Below are positions 26,650 through 35,900 of a stretch of 64,000 bases of DNA, one piece after another. Origin of the DNA: Nocardia sp. XZ_19_385 (lineage in GTDB: Bacteria > Actinomycetota > Actinomycetes > Mycobacteriales > Mycobacteriaceae); NCBI RefSeq assembly GCF_015355755.1, contig NZ_JACVEE010000005.1, positions 261,025-325,024 of the forward strand, written 5' to 3'. Every line of letters begins with the position of its first letter. The stretch's first letter is position 1. A program made the position numbers and the translations under genes. The notes under the pieces were generated by a model. The model was not told the origin of the DNA. It worked only from the letters and a program-made list of their open reading frames with translations, and did not search any database.

Positions 26650-27659
26650 GTTTCGGGGTTTGCGTAGCCTCCTGCCGATCCGAACGCTTGGGAGATCGTG
26701 GCGGCCTCGCAGTTCGCGGAGAGTAGCGTGTGCAGCAGGATCCGCGCTTTGAGGGGGTCGAGGTATCCGGCGGAGATCATGCCGCGGGCGAGGAGGTCGC
26801 GTTCGGATCCCGGGAAGCCGTAGGTGGATTGGAGTACCGACCCTGAGCCTGTCCGTGAAGCGAGCACTACTGGAACGGTGGCGGCCAGGGTTTCGATCGG
26901 CGCTACGAGGCGACTGGGTACGTGTCCGCCGCCAACTCCGGCGATGACCACACCGTCGATGTGGCCGGTGAGAGCTCGGAGCAGGGTTCCATCGTCACCG
27001 AGGCCGACCGTCAGGATCGGGACGCGAATGTCGTCGCCGGGCTTCGCGGGTACGACCGTGCGGGTGCTGAGATGATTGAGTAGGCGCGGTTGGCCCTCGG
27101 CGAGATAGCCGAGCGGGCCGCCGGTGGGAGATTGGAAGGTCGCGGTGCTTGTGGTGTGGGTCTTACGGACCCGCCGGGCGGCGTGGATCTCGTCGTTGAA
27201 CACGACAAGACAACCATGGTTCCGGAACGCGGGGTGTGCCGCGGTCTGGATTGCGGCAAGGAGGTTTGCTGGTCCGTCGGCTCCGGCGAGGGTGGGGTTG
27301 CGCATCGCGCCAGTGACGAGGACGGGTTGGGCTTGGTCGTGGAGTAGGTCGAGGAGGTAGGCGGTTTCCTCGATGGTGTCGGTGCCTTGGGTCACCACGG
27401 CACCGTCGGCGTCGGCGAGCTGACCGCGGATTGCTTCTGCGAGTTCGGTGATGTCGGAGATGGTCAGGGAGGCGCCGGGTACTTGACGGAAGTTCACTAC
27501 GTCGACGGCGATATTCGCTTCGGACAACCCCGGTACAGCGGCCACGAGTTGGTCGGCCGACAGGGTAGGGGCGACACCGCCGGTGCTGGTGGTTGACATG
27601 GCGATGGTGCCGCCGAGACCGAAAACGATCACGCGGCGGCGATTTTCGACTGGGGACAC
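26613..27659 (-). CDS. L-asparaginase
   Basis: The 348-residue protein is of the bacterial asparaginase/glutaminase fold, hydrolysing L-asparagine to aspartate and ammonia. It has the first catalytic Thr in VFGLGGTIAMS (about residue 18) and the second triad in VVTQGTDTIEETAYLL (Thr-Asp around 95-96), then VTGAMRNPTLAGADGPANLL. No signal peptide, so cytoplasmic. Its start overlaps the altered 3' end of the integrase by 31 nt, which is best explained by a recombination junction joining unrelated DNA. It forms a unit with the PPC gene. Asparagine depletion is a plausible effector activity but ordinary nitrogen metabolism is as likely. Confidence 0.85.
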   Translation of the reverse strand: MSPVENRRRVIVFGLGGTIAMSTTSTGGVAPTLSADQLVAAVPGLSEANIAVDVVNFRQVPGASLTISDITELAEAIRGQLADADGAVVTQGTDTIEETAYLLDLLHDQAQPVLVTGAMRNPTLAGADGPANLLAAIQTAAHPAFRNHGCLVVFNDEIHAARRVRKTHTTSTATFQSPTGGPLGYLAEGQPRLLNHLSTRTVVPAKPGDDIRVPILTVGLGDDGTLLRALTGHIDGVVIAGVGGGHVPSRLVAPIETLAATVPVVLASRTGSGSVLQSTYGFPGSERDLLARGMISAGYLDPLKARILLHTLLSANCEAATISQAFGSAGGYANPETWPWPTPSAKDA

Positions 27660-28924
27660 TTCGCCAGCCTAGCGATCTTGAGGGTTGAGGGAGCCCAGAA
27701 ATCGGCATGCGCGGTCGAGGCCGGCGAGGGACAGCAGGCGGCTGCGTGGTTTGCTGAATCCGGCTGTCCCGTATTCGGCGAGCTCGGCTGCCCTCGTGGT
27801 GACCCAGACCCAATCGAGTGCGAGGTAGTCGCACAGTGATCGAAGGCGCAGATCGGGGGTGGGGGCATCGAGGATGGAGTGAACGCGCGCCCATCCGGTG
27901 GCGTCGCCGAATTCACGCAGGGTGGGTCGGTGGTCGGTGACATCGACACGCATGTGTTCGGCGTTGGCCCAGGTAGCCACGATCGCCCGACGGCCTTGAT
28001 CGTCTTGCTGTGGTGGCCGGCGAAAGCCCGCGCGACGGCGTAGCCGAAGTTTCGTTCGACCCAGGTGAGGGTGGTGTGGCGGAGCCAGTGGGCGGTGACG
28101 CCTTGGATCGTGACCCAGGGCAGTGTTTCACCGATGCGTTTCCAGATGTGGTCGTAACGGCGGCCGGTGATCGGTTTGCCGTTTAGGTAGCGCAGTAACT
28201 GTCCGGATGGAGGGCTGTGGCGGTCCTGGGCGTGGGCAAGGAGGTGTCGCATAAGGGTTGGGGAGACCGGCTGCCAACGGTCGGTTCCTTCCTTCTCTCG
28301 TAGGTAGATCAGGCATTGGTCGGTGTCGAGGTCGTGGGGGCGCAGGGCGAGCGCTCCGCTTCTGCGGCAGGCTGTTTCGAGGTGCAGCCGAATGATCAGG
28401 GAGTCGAGTTCGGGGTCGTTTCCGGTGGTGGCGGTGACGTGGCAGATTTCGGTGAGTTGGTGGGAGGGGATGGCGTATCGGTGGGATGGTCGGCGGGCGG
28501 GGAGTGCGACTTGGCGGGCAGGGTTGTCGCATGGGCGGATCCAGCCTTTGGCTTCGGCGTATCGGTATACGTAGCGCACGGTGGAGACGAAGTGGGCGAC
28601 AGCGGTGGCGCCGCCCTGGGAGGCCCGGTTGACGCGGTGGGTGGCTCGGATGGCTTGCGCCATCTCGTCGAGATCGGGCTTGGTGACGTCGTCGAGGCGC
28701 CTGTCGGGCCACTGCTGTTCGAGGCGGTTGAGGTGGGTGCCGTAGGTACGCTTCGTGCCCGCACCCAGCGTGGCGCGCACTACGGGGACCACTTCACCGA
28801 AGGTCGGGACGGTGGTGCCCACGGTCACGAGGTCGGCCGGTGAAATTCCCATCTGTGTCAGCAGGATTCGGGCCGCTGCAATGGTTTCGAGGGACAGGGG
28901 AGTGGGCGTCGACATGGCTTTCAC
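27629..28924 (-). CDS. Tyrosine integrase with a lost C-terminus (probably inactive)
   Basis: Residues about 1-300 match the 24157 integrase: the core-binding part, the Arg box HLETACRRSGALALRPHDLD, the HWLRHTTLTWVERNFGYAVA box and AFAGH. After this (about position 28,010) the protein runs into Pro/Ser-rich sequence (SWLPGPTPNTCVSMSPTTD) unlike any integrase and containing no tyrosine, so the nucleophile is missing. The same DNA has a better-looking frame in another phase (27669-27980). It is best read as a broken integrase joined to foreign DNA. It is coupled to its AbrB-like gene by ATGA overlap and is the integrase closest to the tRNA. Confidence 0.75.
   Translation of the reverse strand: MKAMSTPTPLSLETIAAARILLTQMGISPADLVTVGTTVPTFGEVVPVVRATLGAGTKRTYGTHLNRLEQQWPDRRLDDVTKPDLDEMAQAIRATHRVNRASQGGATAVAHFVSTVRYVYRYAEAKGWIRPCDNPARQVALPARRPSHRYAIPSHQLTEICHVTATTGNDPELDSLIIRLHLETACRRSGALALRPHDLDTDQCLIYLREKEGTDRWQPVSPTLMRHLLAHAQDRHSPPSGQLLRYLNGKPITGRRYDHIWKRIGETLPWVTIQGVTAHWLRHTTLTWVERNFGYAVARAFAGHHSKTIKAVGRSWLPGPTPNTCVSMSPTTDPPCVNSATPPDGRAFTPSSMPPPPICAFDHCATTSHSIGSGSPRGQPSSPNTGQPDSANHAAACCPSPASTAHADFWAPSTLKIARLAKCPQSKIAAA
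27669..27980 (-). pseudogene. Truncated unknown ORF fused behind the broken integrase
   Basis: A 103-codon frame (MATWANAEHMRVDVTDHRPT through ...RLLSLAGLDRACRFLGSLNP) overlaps the integrase tail in another phase and looks more protein-like than that tail (balanced composition, helices). It probably is the 3' part of a gene that lost its beginning when the integrase was joined to it. It precedes asparaginase on the same strand. No family recognised. Confidence 0.4.
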
Positions 28925-29361
28925 TGCGCCAACAGGGCGAAGGTGGAATGGAACAGTTCATCGAGTGCTCCTGGTGGGTGTACCGCGAGTTGCTGAACGC
29001 TACGGCGACCGACGATGAGGACTCGGTCGCCTATGAGCAGGCCAACTCGACGTCGCAGCCGGAACGGAATGCGAAAGTAGCCGTCGGCATTCACTCGCGC
29101 CGATCCCTGGGGATAGGGGCGGACCAGGAGTAGTCCGTTGGCGAGTCGGATCTCCAGTCGGGTGTGTGGTGCCCAGTCCAGCTGCTTCAGCACGTGGCGG
29201 TCGTTGACGCGCCCGCCGTCTCCGACGGTGGACATCCCGTAGGCGACATCGCGATCCGCCGCCAGGATCGCTGGTGGGGGCGGAGTGGGGAGCGGGCCGT
29301 GGATCAGCTCCTGCAACGGGGCTTGTGGGGGAATGAGTGCCGGGATCATCGCGAACCCCAT
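28921..29361 (-). CDS. AbrB/SpoVT-like DNA-binding protein, integrase-associated, copy 2
   Basis: The 146-residue protein has the segments MSTVGDGGRVNDRHVLKQLD and ARVNADGYFRIPFRLRRRVG, which are AbrB-type beta-hairpins resembling those of the 25188 product. The N-terminus is Pro-rich (ALIPPQAPLQELIHGPLPTP). Its stop overlaps the integrase start (ATGA at 28921-28924). It is the gene nearest the tRNA-Leu att site; 92 bp upstream lies the dyad at 29,453-29,478, a candidate binding site. Role as excision/integration regulator inferred. Confidence 0.65.
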   Translation of the reverse strand: MGFAMIPALIPPQAPLQELIHGPLPTPPPPAILAADRDVAYGMSTVGDGGRVNDRHVLKQLDWAPHTRLEIRLANGLLLVRPYPQGSARVNADGYFRIPFRLRRRVGLLIGDRVLIVGRRSVQQLAVHPPGALDELFHSTFALLAQ

Positions 29362-29452
29362 TCGTGCGCGCTGGCCGGTTCGCTGATAGTGGATTCTGGT
29401 GGATCTGCCAGGAATAACCCCAGTTCAGAATGGAAAACCACTGGTCGCCTCC

Positions 29453-29504
29453 GTGTGTTCGAGTGGTCTCGAACACACATCCGTCAAAAGCGGCGAATTC
29501 GCCG
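29453..29504. promoter_or_regulatory. Right-end cis-module: long dyad plus GGCGAATTCGCC palindrome
   Basis: A perfect inverted repeat with 11-bp arms (GTGTGTTCGAG at 29453-29463; its complement at 29468-29478) is followed by a perfect 14-bp palindrome CGGCGAATTCGCCG (29491-29504), then the tRNA. The same order of palindrome and TTCGA-type dyad occurs inside the left border. These are likely binding sites for integrase or the AbrB-like protein. Confidence 0.6.
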
Positions 29505-29512
29505 GGGTTTTG

Positions 29513-29594
29513 TGCGCGAGAGGGGACTTGAACCCCTACGTCCTAAGACACCAGAACCTAAATCTGGCGCGTCTGCCAATTTCGCCACTCGCGC
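29513..29594 (-). tRNA. tRNA-Leu (anticodon UAG), intact; island attR
   Basis: Read on the minus strand, the 5' acceptor GCGCGAG pairs with the 3' CTCGCGC. The anticodon stem CCAGA/TCTGG encloses loop TTTAGGT, giving anticodon TAG. A long variable arm and T-arm GGGGTTCAAGTCCCC follow. CCA is not encoded. Its 3' 25 bases belong to the 27-bp direct repeat shared with 1927-1953; integration therefore regenerated a functional tRNA. Confidence 0.93.
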
Positions 29595-29982
29595 TTGGTG
29601 GTACGACCGTCCAAACTCTACCGGGCTTGACCGGGATCGCGAAGCTCTGGATGGGCGTGGCGTACTCGTGAGTAACCCGACCTGGGGTTATAACGATTAG
29701 ATAACGGGCAATATGAGGGGCACTCATGTTTCGTACGTGTTGGTAACCGGTAGACCTGCGGGTTCAAACGTGAGTGGGCCTCATGTTTCTCGGCATTCTG
29801 GTACGGAAGTGCAGAAATACCAACCGGTAAGGGTCAACTGGGGAAGCAAACGTGAGGCTTTCCTCATGATTTTGTGCAATCCTCGCCCATATCAGGCCTA
29901 GAGGTTGAGCAGCACCCTGCGTACCGGAGGGAGCGACGTGTCCGTGGGGGCATGTCGCCAGGAGTAAGGAAGTCGAAGCGTC
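29595..29982 (+). promoter_or_regulatory. fas promoter region with three similar dyads
   Basis: Three inverted repeats of one type occur: 29713-29727 (ATGAG/CTCAT), 29771-29783 (TGAG/CTCA) and 29853-29866 (TGAGG/CCTCA). Each is followed by TG and a T-rich run. In mycobacteria the TetR-type activator FasR controls fas-acpS through several operator sequences upstream of fas. These dyads are good candidates for the equivalent sites; the match to FasR sites was not checked. Confidence 0.55.
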
Positions 29983-32900
29983 TTGACGATCAACGAGAGC
30001 ACTGAGACCGGGACCGGAACGAACGCGAAGGTGAGTGCCCAGCGGGCTGGGACGTCGAAAGACATGCGGGCGCCGTTGGTCGATCGTCTGCTGAGCGGTA
30101 CTCCGTACGCGCTGGCATTCGGCGGACAGGGTGCGCAATGGCTGGGTGAGCTGGAGGAGATCGGGCGCGACAGCGCCCTGGAGCCCGAGCTCACCGCGTT
30201 GGTCAACGAGGCGGCCACACTGCTGGAACCCGTTGCGGCGCAACTGCTGGTGGTGCGACCGGTGGGTTTCGACCCGGTCGGCTGGATGCTCGAAGACGAG
30301 CTCGCCGATGAGGAGACCTCGGCCGCGCCGTCGGAGCACGTACTGCGGTCGGCCGCGGTATCGATGCCCGGCGTGCTGCTGACTCAGCTCGCCGCGCTGA
30401 AGGCGCTGAAGTTGCAGGGGCTGGATCCGGCCGAGCATGCGCCGGTGGCCGTGGTCGGGCATTCGCAGGGCCGATTGGCGGCGACCGCGGTCGAACAAGC
30501 CGGCGCGCGCGATGCCGAACTGCTGGCGATTGCCCAGATGATCGGTGCCGCAGCGGGTTTGGTGGCGCGTCGGCGCGGCTTGATGCCGGTGGGCGAGCGC
30601 TCGCCGATGGTCGCGGTCTCGAATGTCGATCCGGCGCGGTTGCGCCAGGTCGTGGCCGAGGTCGGCGCGGGCGTGGATCCGCTTGCCGCCGCGGTGGTTT
30701 CGATCGTCAACGGCCGTCGCCGCGCGGTGCTGTCCGGCACCCCGGCGCAGCTGGAGCGAGTTCGCCAGCGCTGCGCGCAGATTCACGACGAGCAGGCCAA
30801 GGCCCGCGATTCCAAGGTGCGCGGCGGCTCGGTGTTCGCGCCGGTGTTCGAGGACCTGACGGTCGACGTCGCGTTCCATCACCCGGCGCTGGGGGACACC
30901 GTCGACCTGGTCAGCGGCTGGGCCGAGCAGTGCGGGCTGGATGCGGCGCTCGCGGGCGCGCTCGCCCGAGAGATCCTGGTCGACCCGATCGACTGGGTCG
31001 CCACCGTGGACGCCGCGGTCGCCAGTGGCGCGCAATGGCTGCTGGACCTGGGCCCGGGCGATCTGCTGAGCCGGCTCACCTCGGGTTCGCTGAAGGGCAC
31101 CGGCGTCGGCATCGTCGCCGCCGCCACGCGCGCCGGGCAGCGCAGCCTGCTCACGCCGGGCGCCGCCCCGGAGGTCGCCCAGCCGTGGACGGCGTTCGCG
31201 CCGAAGCCGGTCCGGTTGCCGAACGGGCGCATCGTGGTGGAGACGGCGTTCACCAAGCTGACCGGTCGTTCGCCGGTGCTGCTCGCGGGCATGACGCCCA
31301 CCACTGTCGACGCGAAAATCGTTGCGGCCGCGGCCAATGCGGGGCACTGGGCGGAGCTGGCCGGTGGCGGCCAGGTGACCGAGCAGATCTTCGCCGACCG
31401 CGTCACCGAACTGAAGACGCTGCTGCACCCGGGTCGCACGGTGCAGTTCAACTCGTTGTTCCTCGACCCGTACCTGTGGAAGTTGCAGCTCGGCGGCAAG
31501 CGCCTGGTGCAGAAGGCCCGGGCAGCGGGCGCTCCGTTCGACGGCGTCATCGTCACCGCCGGTATCCCGGAGCTGGAAGAAGCCGTCGCGCTGATCCACG
31601 AGCTCGCCGAGGTCGGCATCGCGCACGTCGCCTTCAAGCCGGGCACCGTCGCCCAGATCCGCGCGGTGCTGCGCATCGCCGACCAGGTCCCGGACTACCC
31701 GGTGATCATGCACATCGAGGGCGGCAAGGCCGGCGGGCACCACTCCTGGGAAGACCTGGACGACCTGCTGCTGGAGACCTACGCCGAACTGCGCAACCGC
31801 GACAACGTGGTGGTCTGCGTCGGCGGCGGCATCGGAACCCCCGAGCGCGCAACGGAATACCTCACCGGCGAGTGGGCCACGCCGTACGGCTACCCCGTGA
31901 TGCCCCTCGATGGTGTCCTGGTCGGCACCGCCGCCATGGCGACCCTGGAGGCCACCACCGCACCCGAGGTCAAGCAGCTGCTCGTCGACACCCCGGGTAC
32001 CCCCGACTGGGTGGGCGCGGGCACCGCGAATGGTGGAATGGCATCCGGCCGTAGCCAATTGGGCGCCGACATTCACGAGATCGACAACGCCGCCTCGCGC
32101 ACCGGCCGCCTGCTGGACGAGGTCGCCGGTGACGCCGAGGCTGTCGCGAAGCGCAAAGACGAGATCATCGCGGCGCTGAACGCCACCGCCAAGCCGTATT
32201 TCGGCGACGTCACCACCATGACCTACCAGGATTGGCTGGAGCGCTACGTCGAGCTCGCGGTCGGCCTGGACCGCCGCAAGGACTTCGACTGCGGTAGCGA
32301 TCTCGGCGACGCCATCCGTGAGGCCACCAGCTCGGTGTGGCTCGACATCACCTGGCGTGACCGGTTCGCGGAGATGGTGCGCCGCACCGAATCTCGCCTG
32401 CACCCGGCCGATCGTGGCGATATCCCCACGCTGTTCGCCTCGGACGACGCGTTCGAGCGCCCCGTGGACGCGCTGTGCGCGCTGAAGGAGCAGTACCCGG
32501 CCGCCACGCAGACGCTGCTGCATCCGGCCGACGTGCCGTTCTTCGTCAGCCTGTGCAAGACCCCCGGCAAGCCGGTGAACTTCGTGCCCGTCGTCGACGG
32601 CGACGTGCGCCGCTGGTGGCGCTCGGATTCGCTGTGGCAGGCCCATGACCCGCGTTACTCGGCCGATCAGGTGTGCGTCATCCCCGGCACGGTGGCCGTC
32701 GCGGGCATCACCCGCGTCGACGAGCCGGTCGGCGAGCTGCTCGACCGCTTCGAGCAGGACACCGCGTACTCCCTGGTGCGCGCCGGTGTCGTGCCGGTCG
32801 CCGTGGACGCGCGTCGTGTCGCCGGCGTGACCGCCGGTCCGATCGACGCGGTGCTGGCCGCCCCGGATGTCGACTGGGCGGGCCGCACCACCATCAACCC

Positions 32901-35900
32901 GATCCACCGCCTCGGCGATCTGGACGAGTGGACCGTCGACGGCAAGGGCGCGGTGCACCCGCGCACCGGCGCCACCCTGGTCGAGACCACCGGACCGGAA
33001 GCCGATCACTCCTATGTCGAGCTGAATGTGCCGCTGCTGGGCCGTGATTCGGTCACCATCCGGATCACTGTCCCGGCCTCCACATTCAATGGCGGCGCCC
33101 CCGTGATCACCGAGGCCGATGCCGACACCGCGATGTCCGCGCTGCTCGCGGTCGCCGCGGGACAGTCGCTGCCGGAGGTCAAGGGCGGCACCGCACACCT
33201 CAATATCGCCTGGACCCCGGACCTCATCGCCGACCACGCCGGTGTCACCGGTTCGGGCATGCCGGCCACGCTCAGCACGCTGGGCCGCACCGTCCCCGAC
33301 GTGCTGGTCGGGGCCTGCTGGCCCGCCGTCTTCGCGGTGCTCGGGGCGACTCGCACCGCCGATGGCGGCCGGGGGATGGCAGGAGGCGAAGCCGACGGGG
33401 CGGGTGGGCACAGCGTCATCGAGGGCATGCTCGATCTGGTCCACCTCGATCATCAGATCGAACTGGTCGGCGAATTGCCTTCCGACACCAGCGTTCTGGT
33501 GGTCCGTGCCAAGGCGGGCGAGACCGTCGACACCGATATGGGACGCGTCGTCGAGGTCCGGGTGAAGATCACCGGGATGCTCGACAGGCCCGAGACCGGC
33601 CTGTCCATGCCGACCGTGGCCACCCTCACCGAGCGGTTCGCGATCCGTGGCCGCAACGGTGCGGGCGAGCTGTCCGATCCGCAGCGCGCGGCGGGGTCGC
33701 TGTCGGAGAGCGCGGTCGACACCCCGCGTCGCCGTCGTCGCGATGTCACCATCGTCGCGCCGCGCACCATGCACGCTTTCGCGCACGTCTCCGGCGACCA
33801 CAACCCGATCCACACCAGCGACTCCGCCGCCAAGCTGGCGGGGCTCGGCGGCCCGATCGTGCACGGCATGTGGCTCTCGGCCGCCGCGCAGCACGCGGTG
33901 TCCGCGGTGGATCCCGAAAGTTCGGTTCCCGCACGCACTATGACCGCGTGGACCACCCGCTTCCTGGGCATGGTCCGCCCCGGCGCCGAGATCGACGTGC
34001 GCGTCGAGCGGGTCGCGGTGGACGCGGGCGCCGAAATCATCGAGGTCTCCTGCCGCACCGGCGGCGACCTGGTGATGACCGCGACCGGTCGCACCGCCGC
34101 CCCGAAGACCGTCTACGCCTTCCCGGGCCAGGGCATCCAGCGCAAGGGCATGGGCCTGGACGCGCGCTCGCGGTCCAAGGCCGCCAAGGAGGTCTGGGAG
34201 CGTGCCGACAAGCACACCCGCGACGCGCTGGGCTTCTCCATCCTCGCGGTGGTGCGGGACAACCCGACCTACCTCAAGGCGCGTGGTGTCGAGCACCGGC
34301 ACCCGGACGGTGTGCTGCACCTGACCCAGTTCACCCAGGTGGCGATGGCGGTCCTCGGTGTCGCGCAGGTCGCCGAGCTGCGTGAGGCCGGTGCGTTCGT
34401 CGAGGGCGCCATGCTGGCCGGGCACTCGGTCGGCGAGTACAACGCGCTCGCCGCCGTCGCCGGAGTGCTGCCGCTGGAGGCAGTGCTCGAGGTGGTGTTC
34501 CAGCGCGGCTCCGCCATGCACGAGCTGGTGCCGCGTGATGCGCAGGGCCGCAGCGACTATCGGATGGCCGCGATCCGTCCCTCGCAGATCGGGCTGCCCG
34601 ACGACGAGGTCATCGGATTCGTCTCCGGTATCGGCGAGCAGGTCGGCGAGTTCCTCGAGGTCGTGAACCTGAACCTGCGCGGCTCGCAGTACGCCATCGC
34701 GGGCACAGTCGCGGGCCTGGAGGCTCTGGAGACCGAAATCGACCGTCGCCGTGCCGAATTCGGTGGCAAGCGCGCCTACATCATGGTGCCCGGCATCGAC
34801 GTGCCGTTCCACTCCACGGTGCTGCGCAAGGGTGTTCCGGAGTTCCGGCACAAGCTCGAGCAGCTGCTGCCCGAGGTGCTGGATCCGGAAGTGCTTGTCG
34901 GACGCTATATCCCGAACCTGGTGCCGCGGCCGTTCAACCTGGAGCGCGCTTTCCTGCAGGAGATCGCGGATCTGGTGCCGTCGGAGCCGTTGAACGAGGT
35001 GCTCGCCGACTTCGACAGCTGGGCGCAGCGTCCGGCCGAACTGTGCCGGGTCGTCCTGATCGAGCTGCTGGCCTGGCAGTTCGCCAGCCCGGTGCGCTGG
35101 ATCGAGACCCAGGACCTGCTGTTCACCGACACCGCCCACGGTGGCCTCGGAGTCGAGCGGTTCGTCGAAATCGGTTTGGGCGCAACGCCTACCGTAGCGA
35201 ACCTGGCCAGCCAGACACTGAAGCTGCCGGACTTCGGCGGCGTCACCGTCGAGGTGCTCAATATCGAGCGTGAGGCGGCGGTCGTGTACTCGACCGACAC
35301 CGATCCCGCGCCGGTCGACGAGCCCGCCGACGAGCCTGCTGAAACCTCCACTGCCGCAGCGCCTGTGGCCGCTGCCCCGGTTGCGGCTCCGGCCGCGGCC
35401 TCCGGCGGTCCCCGTCCGGACGACATCGTGTTCTCCGCCGCCGACGCCACCCGCGTGCTGATCGCGCTGTGGACCAAGTTGCGGCTGGATCAGATCGGCC
35501 CGGTCGACACCATCGAGGGCCTGTGCGACGGCGTCTCCTCGCGGCGTAACCAGCTGCTCGTCGACCTCGGTGCGGAGCTCTCGCTCGGCGCCATCGACGG
35601 TGCGGCCGACGCCGACATGGGCGCGCTCTCCGCGACCGTCGAGCGCCTGGCCCGCACCTACAAGCCGTTCGGCTCGGTGCTGTCCGACGCCATCGGCGAC
35701 CACCTGCGCAAGGTCTTCGGCCCGTCCGGCAAGCGGCCCGCCGCCATCGCCGAACGCGTCAAGAAGGTGTGGGAACTGGGCGACGGCTGGGCCAGCCACG
35801 TCACCGCCGAGGTTTCGCTCGGCACCCGCGAAGGCGCCAGTGTGCGCGGCGGCGATCTGGGCGGATTGGTCGCCGGTGCGCTCGGCGACGCGGCCTCGGT

